Part shown: positions 56,594 to 64,000 of the stretch, piece by piece | Numbering within the stretch: position 1 is the stretch's first letter | How the letters are laid out: each line of letters starts with the position of its first letter | Origin: JACKII01 sp965202745 | GTDB taxonomy: Bacteria; Pseudomonadota; Alphaproteobacteria; Bin95 | Assembly: GCA_965202745.1 (NCBI GenBank) | Contig: CBDBCB010000017.1 | Coordinates: 124,001 to 188,000, forward strand | Length of the DNA: 64,000 nt | Direction of reading: 5' to 3' | Program-made: the position numbers and the translations under genes | The notes under the pieces: model-generated | Told to the model about the DNA's origin: nothing | Databases searched by the model: none | Seen by the model: the letters and a program-made list of their open reading frames with translations, nothing else

Positions 56594-57394
56594 TTACTCT
56601 GCCGCGCGGGCGTTGGGCACCAGCTCTGATAGACAATCATCGGTTAGTGCCTCAATCGGGGTACAGTCCCGATGCGCAATCCATTCGGCGCGCTGGAACT
56701 TGGTGATATGGTTCGAGGTCTCGCAGAGGCTGAGATAGACGATGGTCCGGCCCCACGGTGAAATGTTCGGGCTGGAGGCATGCACCAGGCAACCATGGAA
56801 CATGATCACGCTACCGGCTGGGCCCTTGGGCGCAACCATGCCGCCGCGGGAGGCAAGTTCGGTGATCCGCTCCTTGTCCAGAGTTCATAGCGGGTAGGAT
56901 GTTGATTGCAGGTCGTGGCCCGCCTCAAACACGCCCTCCCGGTGGCTGCCGGGAATGAACATCAGCGGGCCGTTGAACTCGGTCACTTCATCCAGGAAGA
57001 CGGCAATGTTCATGGCGCGGGGCTCGGGCATACCGTCATCACGGTACCAGGTTCCGAAGTCCTGGCACCATTGCCAGACGTCGCCATCGAACGCAGCTTT
57101 GGCGTTTACCTTGTACTGGTGCATGTAGAGCTTGCCATCGAGCAACTGCTCCACCGGCTCAATCAGACGGGGGTGTGCACCAAGACGTCGGAACGCCTCG
57201 TTATACTGGTGGGCGGCAAAGGCGATGCGGGGCGTGGAGCCGTCTTTCTCGCGCCAGACCTCTTCGCGGTCCTGGGCGTAAATGACATCGGCCTCACGGC
57301 GCAGCACTGCGGCTTCATCTTCTGAAAAGCAGCCGGGTAAGAAGGCGTACCCGTCTTTTTGGAACTGCTGGATCTGGGTGTCTGTCAGACGCAT
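56594..57394 (-). pseudogene. Phytanoyl-CoA dioxygenase (PhyH/EctD-like) with opal stop and lost iron ligand
   Basis: 267 codons. The N-terminal QIQQFQKDGYAFLPGCFSED and RAMNIAVFLDEVTEFNGPLM are typical PhyH. TGA at 56885-56887 stands where the family has Trp (YPL-stop-TLDKERI). The frame then continues to MFHGCLVHASSPN and TAA at 56594. Also, the HxD iron motif reads WQWCQDFGTWYRDD: Cys replaces the first iron histidine, a two-base change. The gene would be inactive even without the stop. Confidence 0.85.
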
Positions 57395-57482
57395 GGTGTA
57401 TCTCGGACTGAATTAGTGAAATGTTAACCGTGGCTATAGTCCAATCCTCTATAACATGCCGTTGCGAAAGCGGGGAGAGGGT

Positions 57483-58116
57483 ATGGGCTATGTGCGAACG
57501 CAGGCTTGGCAGAAGCTGGCCTTTCGAGCCTTGCGCCGGTGGGAAAACGAATTTGACAGCAGGTGTCTGCGCAATGTGGCAGCCCGCTGGTTCGACTTGC
57601 AGGTCGGTATGTACTCCTATGGCTGCTTTGATCCTGACCGGTTTCCGCCTGGCACGAAGATTGGCCGGTACTCTTCTATCGCCCGCTCGACCAGTGCCTT
57701 TGACACCGATCATCCGTCCGGCGCGGCCATCCTGCATCCTGTCGCCTATCATCCTGGATTTGGTGTGGTCTCCGATTGGGGGATAACCCCCGAACCGCTG
57801 ACAATCGGTGACGATGTCTGGATTGGCCACAACGCCACCATTCTCGCAAGTGCGAAAGAAATAGGGCGAGGAGCGATTATCGCTGCTGGCACCGTGATGA
57901 CGTCCGGTGGAGTCTTATACCATCGTAGCAGGAGTGCCGGCCAAACCGCTGCGGAAACGCTTTCCGGAATCAGGTGTCAAAAAGACTGAAAAGAGTGGAT
58001 GGTGGCGTCTGAATATCGCGGAATTAAAGGATTTCTTGGAAATGAATCCCGATTGGCTGGGTGATGCTGGGACTGATGTGGGGCCTGATTTTCCGCCGTT
58101 CCGCAAGGCGGCCTAG
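57483..58116 (+). pseudogene. Hexapeptide-repeat (CatB-like) acetyltransferase, frameshifted near the end
   Basis: ATG 57483 behind GGGGAGAGGG (57456 is a possible earlier start). The left-handed beta-helix shows YSYGCFDPDRFPPGTKIGRY, then TIGDDVWIGHNATILASAKE and GAIIAAGTVMT. Near 57905 the frame changes to PVESYTIVAGVPAKPLRKRF, and the C-terminus ends FPPFRKAA at 58116. All parts of a xenobiotic-acetyltransferase-like enzyme are present but split. Confidence 0.8.
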
Positions 58117-58195
58117 GTCGGTGACGCTGTAGAATATGTTCGATGTGTCAACAAGGCCCTTGTATTTTGCGCTGCACAAAATCAAATTGCGCATT

Positions 58196-58218
58196 GCGAA
58201 GGTGCGCAGCACCTTCGC
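58196..58218. terminator. Short perfect hairpin between the acetyltransferase and apt genes
   Basis: GCGAAGGTGC and GCACCTTCGC form a 10-bp stem with loop GCA. It lies between two converging broken genes (58117-58320) and could act as a terminator in both directions. No U-tract follows. The rest of this gap has no gene. Confidence 0.45.
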
Positions 58219-58320
58219 AAACACCCATCTTGGGCGTTTCCTCCCTGAACTTGAGCCGTGCCCCCGGGTACGGCTCATTTTTTTTGGTCGAGGATAAAAT
58301 GGACCGTGATTTAGCTCTGC

Positions 58321-58837
58321 CTAGCTGTCGTACTGAATTAGCGAAGTAAACGGCGCATCGAGGCGGTCCGTCCCATTGAGGAATGTCAGCTCAATAATGC
58401 AGGCAGCCCCAACTACGTTGGCGCCTGGGCTCCGGAACAGCTTTATGGCTGCGTTCATGGTGCCGCCGGTTGCCAGCAAATCATCCAGCACCACAACGCG
58501 CTGGCCAGCTTGGACAGCATCTTCCTGGATCTCGATTGTGTCGCTGCAATATTCCAGGTCATAGGAATAGGCAGTGGTCTTTCCCGGCAACTTGCCTGGC
58601 TTGCGGACCATGGTGAAGCCGCATCCCAGGGCCAGCGCCAGGGGCGGCGGCTACCAGAAAGCCGCGGCTTTCGATGCCTGCCAGTACGTCCGGGCGCAAA
58701 GGGGCGATCTGGGCTGCCATCTGATCAATGGCGTGACGCCAGGCTTTCGGCGCTGCCAGCAAGGTGGAAATGTCATAAAAAAGGATGCCCGGCTTCGGGA
58801 AATCCGGAACGCCGCGAATGTGCTCTTTCAGGTCCAT
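58321..58837 (-). pseudogene. apt: Adenine phosphoribosyltransferase with one-base insertion
   Basis: MDLKEHIRGVPDFPKPGILF and AGIESRGFLVAA are normal Apt. Near 58640 an extra base in GCCGCCGCCCCTGG shifts the frame. The rest (MVRKPGKLPGKTTAYSYDLE, the PRPP loop VVVLDDLLATGGTMNAAI) continues in another frame to 58321. Removing one base gives a normal ~171-residue enzyme that salvages adenine to AMP. Salvage loss is tolerable, but a sequencing error is also plausible. Confidence 0.85.
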
Positions 58838-58943
58838 GGAAGGATAGCTCCGGCCGGAAATTTTGGGAAAAGCGGCTGGACCATAGCGAAAGCTGACTGA
58901 CGGGGCTAGGCTTCCCAGAGCCTAGTTTCCGGAGATACGCCTA

Positions 58944-60281
58944 ATGTCATCCACCGTCTTTCACCGATCGCTTGCCTCACCACCTTTAAAGGCCGTTGCA
59001 GCCAGCGGCAGCTTTATCTTCGACGACCAGGGAAAGCGGTATCTGGACGCCTCTGGCGGCGCGGCAGTGTCCTGCCTGGGGCATTGCCACCCCGCAGTCG
59101 TTGAGGTGGTGCGCGAGCAACTAGGCCGGCTGGACTATGCGCACACGGGCTTTTTCACCAATTCAGCCCAGGAAGCGCTAGCAGAAGACATTATCGCCTA
59201 TGCGCCTGAAAACATGGCCCGGGTGTTCGTGGTCAGTGGCGGCTCGGAAGCCATAGAGGCGGGGATCAAAATGGCCCGCCAATATTGGCTGGAAAATGGG
59301 GAGCCACAACGCAACCGGTTTATCGCCCGCCGTCAGAGTTACCATGGAAACACGCTTGGCGCGCTGGCGGCTGGTGGTAACGCTGCGCGGCGAGCGCCCT
59401 ATGCGCCGTTGCTGTCTGACGCCTTCAGTCACATCGCGCCCTGTTATCCCTACCGTGATCGGGGTGACGGCGAGAGCGAGGAAGCCTATGGCCAGCGCGT
59501 CGCCGATGAGTTAGAGGCTGAGATTTTGCGATTGGGTCCCGACAATGTCGCAGGATTTCTGGCAGAGCCGGTGGTTGGGGCAACCTTGGGAAGCGCCCCG
59601 GCAGTACCTGGCTATTTCGCCCGTATCCGCGCGATCTGCGACCAGCACGGCGTCCTGTTCATCGCTGATGAGGTGATGAGCGGCATGGGCCGTTGTGGTA
59701 CTCTCTATGCACTGGAACATGATGGGGTAGTAGAGGCCGACATCATCGTCATGGCAAAGGGGCTGGGCGGCGGTTTTCAGCCTATCGGCTGCGTGCTGGC
59801 CAGCCATGGCGTCGTGCAGGGATTTATGGATGGTTCCGGCGCTTTTACCCACGGTCACACCTATATGGGTCATCCGGTGGCCTGCGCCGCAGGACTGGCC
59901 GTGCAGCAGGTGCTGCGGCAAGAGGGGCTGGTCGCGCGCGTGCACGACCAAGGCCCGAAGCTGGAGGCCATGTTGCATGAGCGTTTCGGGAATCACCCTA
60001 ACGTGGGCGATATCCGTGGCCGCGGGTATTTCTGGAGCCTGGAATTCGTGCAGGACCGCAGCAGCAAAGCCGTATTTAACCCGGCCCTCAAATTGAATAG
60101 CCGCTTGGGCCAGGAGGCGTTGGCGCGTGGCCTGGTCTGCTATCCGATGGGCGGCACAATCGACGGCCTTCAGGGGGATCATGTCAGCCTCGCCCCGCCC
60201 TACAACGCGAGTGACGCGGAACTGTCACTGGCCGTCGATCTGTTGGGCGAGGCGGTCGACGCGGCTGTCGGGTCTGTTTAG
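58944..60281 (+). CDS. Class III pyridoxal-phosphate aminotransferase
   Basis: 445 residues. PLP site: SGGSEAIEAGIKMARQYW, LFIADEVMSGMGRCGTL and the Schiff-base lysine in VMAKGLGGGFQPIGC. It differs clearly from the first aminotransferase at 19401. These enzymes transfer amino groups from omega-amino acids or amines; the substrate is open. Divergent from apt. Its stop codon overlaps the stop of the converging tam remnant. Confidence 0.85.
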   Translation: MSSTVFHRSLASPPLKAVAASGSFIFDDQGKRYLDASGGAAVSCLGHCHPAVVEVVREQLGRLDYAHTGFFTNSAQEALAEDIIAYAPENMARVFVVSGGSEAIEAGIKMARQYWLENGEPQRNRFIARRQSYHGNTLGALAAGGNAARRAPYAPLLSDAFSHIAPCYPYRDRGDGESEEAYGQRVADELEAEILRLGPDNVAGFLAEPVVGATLGSAPAVPGYFARIRAICDQHGVLFIADEVMSGMGRCGTLYALEHDGVVEADIIVMAKGLGGGFQPIGCVLASHGVVQGFMDGSGAFTHGHTYMGHPVACAAGLAVQQVLRQEGLVARVHDQGPKLEAMLHERFGNHPNVGDIRGRGYFWSLEFVQDRSSKAVFNPALKLNSRLGQEALARGLVCYPMGGTIDGLQGDHVSLAPPYNASDAELSLAVDLLGEAVDAAVGSV

Positions 60282-60485
60282 ACGCCGACCACGATGAACA
60301 GGCGCTGGAACGGAAACAGTGTCTCGCCACCTGCGCGTTTCGGGTAGGCCGTACGCAAGGCAGTGCCTATTCCGCCAGCAATTTGTCGCCTTCATCTTTC
60401 GACAATGCCGTCAACACTGGCCGCAGGGCTGACCCCTTGACCCATTCCAGTATGGGGTCGTCGCCTTGCAGCACCTGCAGCTACC
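60278..60485 (-). pseudogene. tam: Trans-aconitate 2-methyltransferase, C-terminal remnant
   Basis: About 67 codons remain after truncation by IS481 copy B. LQVLQGDDPILEWVKGSALR and, after a one-base loss at GAATAGGC, LFPFQRLFIVVGV match the end of Tam. The SAM-binding domain is gone. It ends TAA 60278-60280, overlapping the aminotransferase stop TAG 60279-60281 on the other strand. Confidence 0.75.
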
Positions 60486-61452
60486 TTTCCCATCCTGGAA
60501 GGTAATATGGCTGTTTGCTGACCAGCTCTGGTTTGGGTTTGCGCCATCCCTTCAGTGCCTGCAAGGGCGTCTTGCTGCCCAGGGCTGATTGCAGCAGCGG
60601 CTGGGTGTAAAGCCAGACATAGCGAAGCAGCGTGGCTTCCAGAACCTCGCCGGATCGGAAGGGATGGCTCTGCAGAACCTCTTCGATGCGGCCATTGAAC
60701 CGTTCGACCATACCGTTGGTCTGAGGTGACCTAGGCGGCGTCAGGCGATGATCGATATCGAGGGCGGCGCCCAGCGTGTCGCATTCATGCGCGCCTGTTG
60801 CGGCGCGCTGGCGCAGACCGAAGAGGCGATCCGTGAACTCTTTTCCATTATCCGGGAGTATGGGGCGGATCCGCATCGGGCAGGCGCGCTCCAGGGCGCG
60901 CAGGAAGCGCCGGGCATTGGCCGCTGTCTTGCTGTTGTAGACCCTGACAACAACCCAACGCGTTGCCCTGTCGATGGCCACGAAGAGGGAACGGCGGCGG
61001 CTCTCATCTGCCATCGGTGGCAGGTATTTCAGGTCGATGGGGATGGAACCGGGTTCATAGGCTTTGAAGGCGCTGTGCTTTGGCCGGGGCGATGCTGCTT
61101 TCAGGGCGCGCAGGGGCCCCACGCCATGCCGACGCAAGCAGCGGTCAAGGCCAGAGCGGGAGGCATTCGGGTTCAAGAACTCGCGCACCACCGCCAGCAG
61201 ATCATCCAGCGAGACCAAAAGCGTCTTGCGGAGGGCCACCGCGACAGCTTCCTGCGCTGGCATCAACGTCGTCTGAAGGCGATGGGGCGTGTGGCTGCGA
61301 TCCTCCACGCTGGCACGCTGGTGCCATTTCCATACGGTCTGTTCCGTGGTCCCGTGACGCTCGGCAAGAACCCACGCAGGGTCGTCACTGGCCTGTATGG
61401 CCGCCCTGATCTTCGGTGGCGTCGTCGCCTGACTGTGAAGCTTGATCACCAT
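60481..61452 (-). CDS. IS481 family transposase (copy B)
   Basis: 323 residues, over 95 % similar by eye to copy A, with the same HTH and DDE motifs (IDLKYLPPMADES, ILPDNGKEF, GMVERFNGRIEEVL). Again there is no stop within the element. The frame exits the left terminus and ends at TAG 60481-60483 in flanking DNA, giving PGWER instead of PGWDTYHSS. Intact; the changed terminus may prevent mobility. Confidence 0.88.
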   Translation of the reverse strand: MVIKLHSQATTPPKIRAAIQASDDPAWVLAERHGTTEQTVWKWHQRASVEDRSHTPHRLQTTLMPAQEAVAVALRKTLLVSLDDLLAVVREFLNPNASRSGLDRCLRRHGVGPLRALKAASPRPKHSAFKAYEPGSIPIDLKYLPPMADESRRRSLFVAIDRATRWVVVRVYNSKTAANARRFLRALERACPMRIRPILPDNGKEFTDRLFGLRQRAATGAHECDTLGAALDIDHRLTPPRSPQTNGMVERFNGRIEEVLQSHPFRSGEVLEATLLRYVWLYTQPLLQSALGSKTPLQALKGWRKPKPELVSKQPYYLPGWER

Positions 61453-61544
61453 GTCGCTCTCCCATCCCGCGCCTCGGTCAAAACACAGCGTGCCATGAAA
61501 AACGCAGAGCGACGAGGGGCTATCTGATCAGCCGGGATGGAACA
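60486..61544 (-). mobile_element. IS481-family element, full copy B
   Basis: 1059 bp, same length and nearly the same sequence as 53000-54058, inverted. The right terminus ends GGATGGAACA at 61544; the left terminus has TTTCCCATCC where copy A has TGTCCCATCC, so TGT became TTT. Flanks gctacc and actata do not match, so there was a deletion or recombination beside the element. It has removed most of tam. Confidence 0.87.
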
Positions 61545-61684
61545 ACTATATCGCCATCTGGAACGCCAGCATGCTGTAGGTTGGCGAGATCCGCGAAGCG
61601 ATGGCAGCCAACAACGAGAAGCGTCCAGGCAACTTTGCCGAATTGCCCAAGAACAAGCGCCAGCGCGCGGCAGAGTCGATTTAA
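61545..61684 (+). pseudogene. C-terminal remnant of an unidentified protein
   Basis: Right of IS481 copy B one frame reads NNYIAIWNASML, TAG, then VGEIREAMAANNEKRPGNF and ELPKNKRQRAAESI, ending at TAA 61682-61684. The protein-like composition and clean stop suggest the tail of a gene whose front was lost when the IS inserted or deleted. Family not recognised. 61685-61778 has nothing I can name. Confidence 0.4.
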
Positions 61685-61778
61685 GCGAACTTGGAAGAGC
61701 AACCGCGCCCTTCGATACGCACTCTGACGAGCGCTTGGCCCAATCCTCACGTTTCTAACACCTGAAAGAAGCAATCCC

Positions 61779-62533
61779 ATGCAATGGCTCGACCCTACAG
61801 AAGACACCTCCGTCCGCGAGTTCACCGTCATGCGTGGTCAACGGCCGGTTACGGGCGTGCTATGGCAATCAGACAATGCCAAACAGGTGCTCCCCTGGTT
61901 ATGTTCGGTCATGGTGCCAGCGGTTCCCGGCACCAACGGCCAATCCCTTTCCTGGCTGAGCAACTGGTGCGTGAACATGGCATCTTCGCGCTCGCCATCG
62001 ATGGCCCGGTGCATGGCCGGCGGCAGGCGAGCGAGGGCGGGCGCAAGGCTTTCTGGCCGGAATGGCAGCGCCCCGGTAGCGCGGAAGACATGGTGGCCGA
62101 CTGGCAGCTCGCCCTGGATGCTGTTCAGGCCCTGCCGGAAGTGGGGTAGGGCCCCGTCGGCTATTGGGGCCTCTCCATGGGCACTATCTATGGTGCCCCC
62201 ACCGTTGCCGCAGAGCCGCGGATCAAGGCCGCCGTACTGGGCTTGATGGGCATTTCCGGCCCGTCGCATTACCGCCCATTGGTGGAGGCCGCGGCCAAGT
62301 CCATCCAATGCCCGGTATTGTTCATCATGCAGTTGGAGGACGAACTCTTTACCCGCGCAGAGCAACTGGCCTTGTTCGACGCACTCGGCAACGAAGATAA
62401 GCGCCTGCACGCCAATCCCGGCCTGCATCCGGATGTGCCGCCGGAGGAACTTCGCCACTCCCGTGAATTCCTGATGACCCACCTGACAGGCACGCCGGGG
62501 CCGCGGGAAGCCTCGTTCCGCGTTTCGGAGTAA
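61779..62533 (+). pseudogene. Alpha/beta hydrolase (dienelactone-hydrolase-like) with frameshift and amber stop
   Basis: ATG 61779 gives MQWLDPTEDTSVREFTVMRG. Near 61884 one A appears to be missing (GCCAAACAGG), after which LVMFGHGASGSRHQRPIPFL and HGIFALAIDGPVHGRRQASE run in another frame. TAG at 62147-62149 interrupts just before the nucleophile elbow GYWGLSMGTIYG. The frame then continues to TAA at 62531-62533, with the Asp region LFIMQLEDELF and the His region GLHPDV. All catalytic parts are recognisable; the gene is recently dead. Confidence 0.82.
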
Positions 62534-62548
62534 GGTTGATTCGGCTCG

Positions 62549-63916
62549 CTACGCCCGCTCGAAGCCCCGCGCGACTTCATAGTCGGTGACCGCGCGGTCA
62601 AAGTGCTCTTGCTCCCACCAGGCGGCGTGGGCGTAGTGGTCGACCACGACATCGCCAAAGGCTGCCCGCAGCATCCCAGAGCCACGCAATGCCTCGGTCG
62701 CTGCCCGCAAGGTCGCCGGGATGGTGCGTGCTCCCTCTGCCCGGTAGGCATCTCCCGTGAACTCCGGTTCCAGCTCCAGCTTCTGCTCTATCCCGGCCAG
62801 CCCGGCGGCAATCTGGGCGGCCAGCGCCAGGTAGGGGTTCAGGTCCGCCCCGCCAACCCGGCATTCCACCCGCACCGAGTCGCTGCCCGGTGCCACTACC
62901 CGATAGCCAGCGGTGCGGTTGTCCATCGACCAAATGGCCTTGGTCGGCGCGAACGTGTCTGCGGCGAAGCGCTTGTAGGAGTTCACATAGGGCGCCAGGA
63001 AGCAGGTCACCTCGTCGGCATGGGCCAGCAACCCGGCCAGATAGTGCCGCATGGTTGCCGACATACCGTAATCTCCGGCAGGGTCGGAAAATACCGGCGC
63101 ACCGTCCAGCCCGCGCAGGGACTGGTGAATGTGGCTGGAGGAGCCGGCCATTGCGGCATTCCATTTGGCCATAAAGGTTACTGCCCGGCCTTTGCTCCAG
63201 GCGATTTCCTTCACCGCGTTCTTCAAGATTGAATGCCGGTCAGCCATGGTCAGCGCATCGGCATAGCGGACATTGATCTCCTCCTGGCCCGCATCGGCTT
63301 CCCCCTTGGAGTTCTCGACCGGGACGCCCGCGCCCTGCAAGCCGTTGCGTATCGCCCGCATCACGTCTTCCTCCTTGGTGGTTTGGAAGATGTGATAGTC
63401 CTCGTTATAGGGACTGATCGGTGTCAGACCGCGGTACCCTGCGTCGCGCAGCGTCTCGTAGTCCTCGCGGAACAGGTAGAACTCCATCTCTGTTGCCATC
63501 ATGGCTTGCAGGCCCACGGCCTCCAGCCGCGCCACCTGCCGTTTCAGCACCGCACGGGGAGAGTGCGGCACCTCCGCATGGGCGTGATGATCCAGCACAT
63601 CGCACAGCACTAATGCCGTACCCGGCAGCCAGGGTGTGCGGCGCAGGGTCGAGAGGTCGGGCCGCATGACATAATCGCCATAGCCCTTGGCCCAATTGGC
63701 GGCTTTGTAGCCCTCTACTGGCGTCATATCCATATCGACGGCCAGCAGATAGTTGCAGCTATGGGTCTCCGCCCAGGCTTCTTCGCAGAAGTATTCTGCC
63801 TGGAAGCGCTTACCCATCAGGCGGCCCTGCATGTCCACCTGGGCCGCCACCACCGTGTCTATCTCACCGGCTGCCACAGCCTGCCGCAACGTCTCCAGGG
63901 TCAGCATTCCCACCAT
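62549..63916 (-). CDS. Glutamine synthetase family protein (PuuA/GlnT-like, probable gamma-glutamylamine synthetase)
   Basis: 455 residues. Beta-grasp start with DMQGRLMGKRFQAEYF; the catalytic domain has METMEF-like MATEMEFYLFRED, ADAGQEEINVRYADAL, the ATP-site NAAMAGSSSHIHQSLR, and NRTAGYRVVAPGSDSVRVEC. The WxxP/Tyr adenylylation loop of GlnA is absent, and the divergence matches PuuA-type enzymes that glutamylate putrescine or other amines. With two class III aminotransferases in the window, amine use is plausible. ATG 63916 or 63907. Confidence 0.85.
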   Translation of the reverse strand: MVGMLTLETLRQAVAAGEIDTVVAAQVDMQGRLMGKRFQAEYFCEEAWAETHSCNYLLAVDMDMTPVEGYKAANWAKGYGDYVMRPDLSTLRRTPWLPGTALVLCDVLDHHAHAEVPHSPRAVLKRQVARLEAVGLQAMMATEMEFYLFREDYETLRDAGYRGLTPISPYNEDYHIFQTTKEEDVMRAIRNGLQGAGVPVENSKGEADAGQEEINVRYADALTMADRHSILKNAVKEIAWSKGRAVTFMAKWNAAMAGSSSHIHQSLRGLDGAPVFSDPAGDYGMSATMRHYLAGLLAHADEVTCFLAPYVNSYKRFAADTFAPTKAIWSMDNRTAGYRVVAPGSDSVRVECRVGGADLNPYLALAAQIAAGLAGIEQKLELEPEFTGDAYRAEGARTIPATLRAATEALRGSGMLRAAFGDVVVDHYAHAAWWEQEHFDRAVTDYEVARGFERA

Positions 63917-63931
63917 GCCGTTGTACTCGCG

Positions 63932-64000
63932 TTAAGCGCCGCGGACGTACCGCTTGCCCAGAATGCGGCAGCGGTCGCGCATATGCGGGCGCACGCTGCG
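63932..64000 (-). CDS. C-terminal end of an unidentified gene (rest outside the window)
   Basis: The minus-strand frame is open from the window edge to TAA 63932-63934 and reads RSVRPHMRDRCRILGKRY then VRGA. It ends 16 nt before the PuuA-like gene, so both are probably in one operon. Too short to identify. Confidence 0.5.
   Translation of the reverse strand, partial: RSVRPHMRDRCRILGKRYVRGA

Overview
The window looks like chromosomal DNA of a high-GC alphaproteobacterium, probably Rhodospirillales-like and aquatic or host-associated. This rests on the proteins (aspartyl-tRNA synthetase, glutamyl-Q tRNA(Asp) synthetase, RNase D, TRAP and TTT transporters, many TauD-type oxygenases, a VPLPL-type C-terminal sorting signal); no database search was possible. 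About twenty genes are broken by single-base indels, in-frame stops, deletions or insertion sequences, and these sit between intact housekeeping and catabolic genes. That mix suggests a genome in early decay. Base-calling errors in homopolymers could explain part of it, but not the substitution stops or the IS truncations.

Left part (1-12 kb): a partial helix-turn-helix gene, an IS1595-family element with cargo-like small genes, an 11-bp tandem repeat, then ureide catabolism (allE, allA), a TauD-type and an isopenicillin-N-synthase-type dioxygenase, and an SMP-30 lactonase. An old-yellow-enzyme gene and a TctA permease gene are both cut by one IS481 fragment. TctC is dead, and tRNA-Ser(GGA) follows. 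From 12 to 31 kb: enoyl-CoA hydratase, glycosyltransferase and metallophosphoesterase; a ruined photolyase joined to a ruined dual-ATPase gene; a class III aminotransferase with a TauD enzyme; a VPLPL-CTERM protein with an amber stop; aspS, rnd and an aldo/keto reductase; a cysteine-dioxygenase-like cupin with TauD; a membrane-anchored ferredoxin-adenylate cyclase; and a PfkB kinase.

Centre (31-46 kb): an EI24/CysZ-like protein and ettA converge on a long perfect hairpin. Next come an O-antigen ligase remnant, an IS6-family element and a PhoX remnant. The catabolic block after that is intact: enoyl-CoA hydratase, CaiB-type CoA-transferase, the DctP/DctQ/DctM TRAP transporter and an Ldh2-type dehydrogenase, with two copies of a palindromic CCTGAGCCTGTCGAAGG-type repeat. 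The block probably imports a carboxylate and activates it with CoA. gluQ, a broken acyl-CoA ligase and an SDR follow.

Right part (46-64 kb): a second IS6 copy with the same transposase frameshift as the first, a truncated secreted protein, a GST, an AT-rich orphan gene, another TauD enzyme, DUF465 and VOC proteins, and three tandem EamA transporters of which two are broken (one by IS481). After a Nudix gene come broken sulfotransferase, PhyH, acetyltransferase and apt genes, an intact class III aminotransferase, a trans-aconitate methyltransferase remnant cut by a second IS481, a broken hydrolase and a PuuA-like glutamine-synthetase-family enzyme. A diverged intergenic repeat with a TTTAG...GCATAAAAG core occurs at three distant sites.
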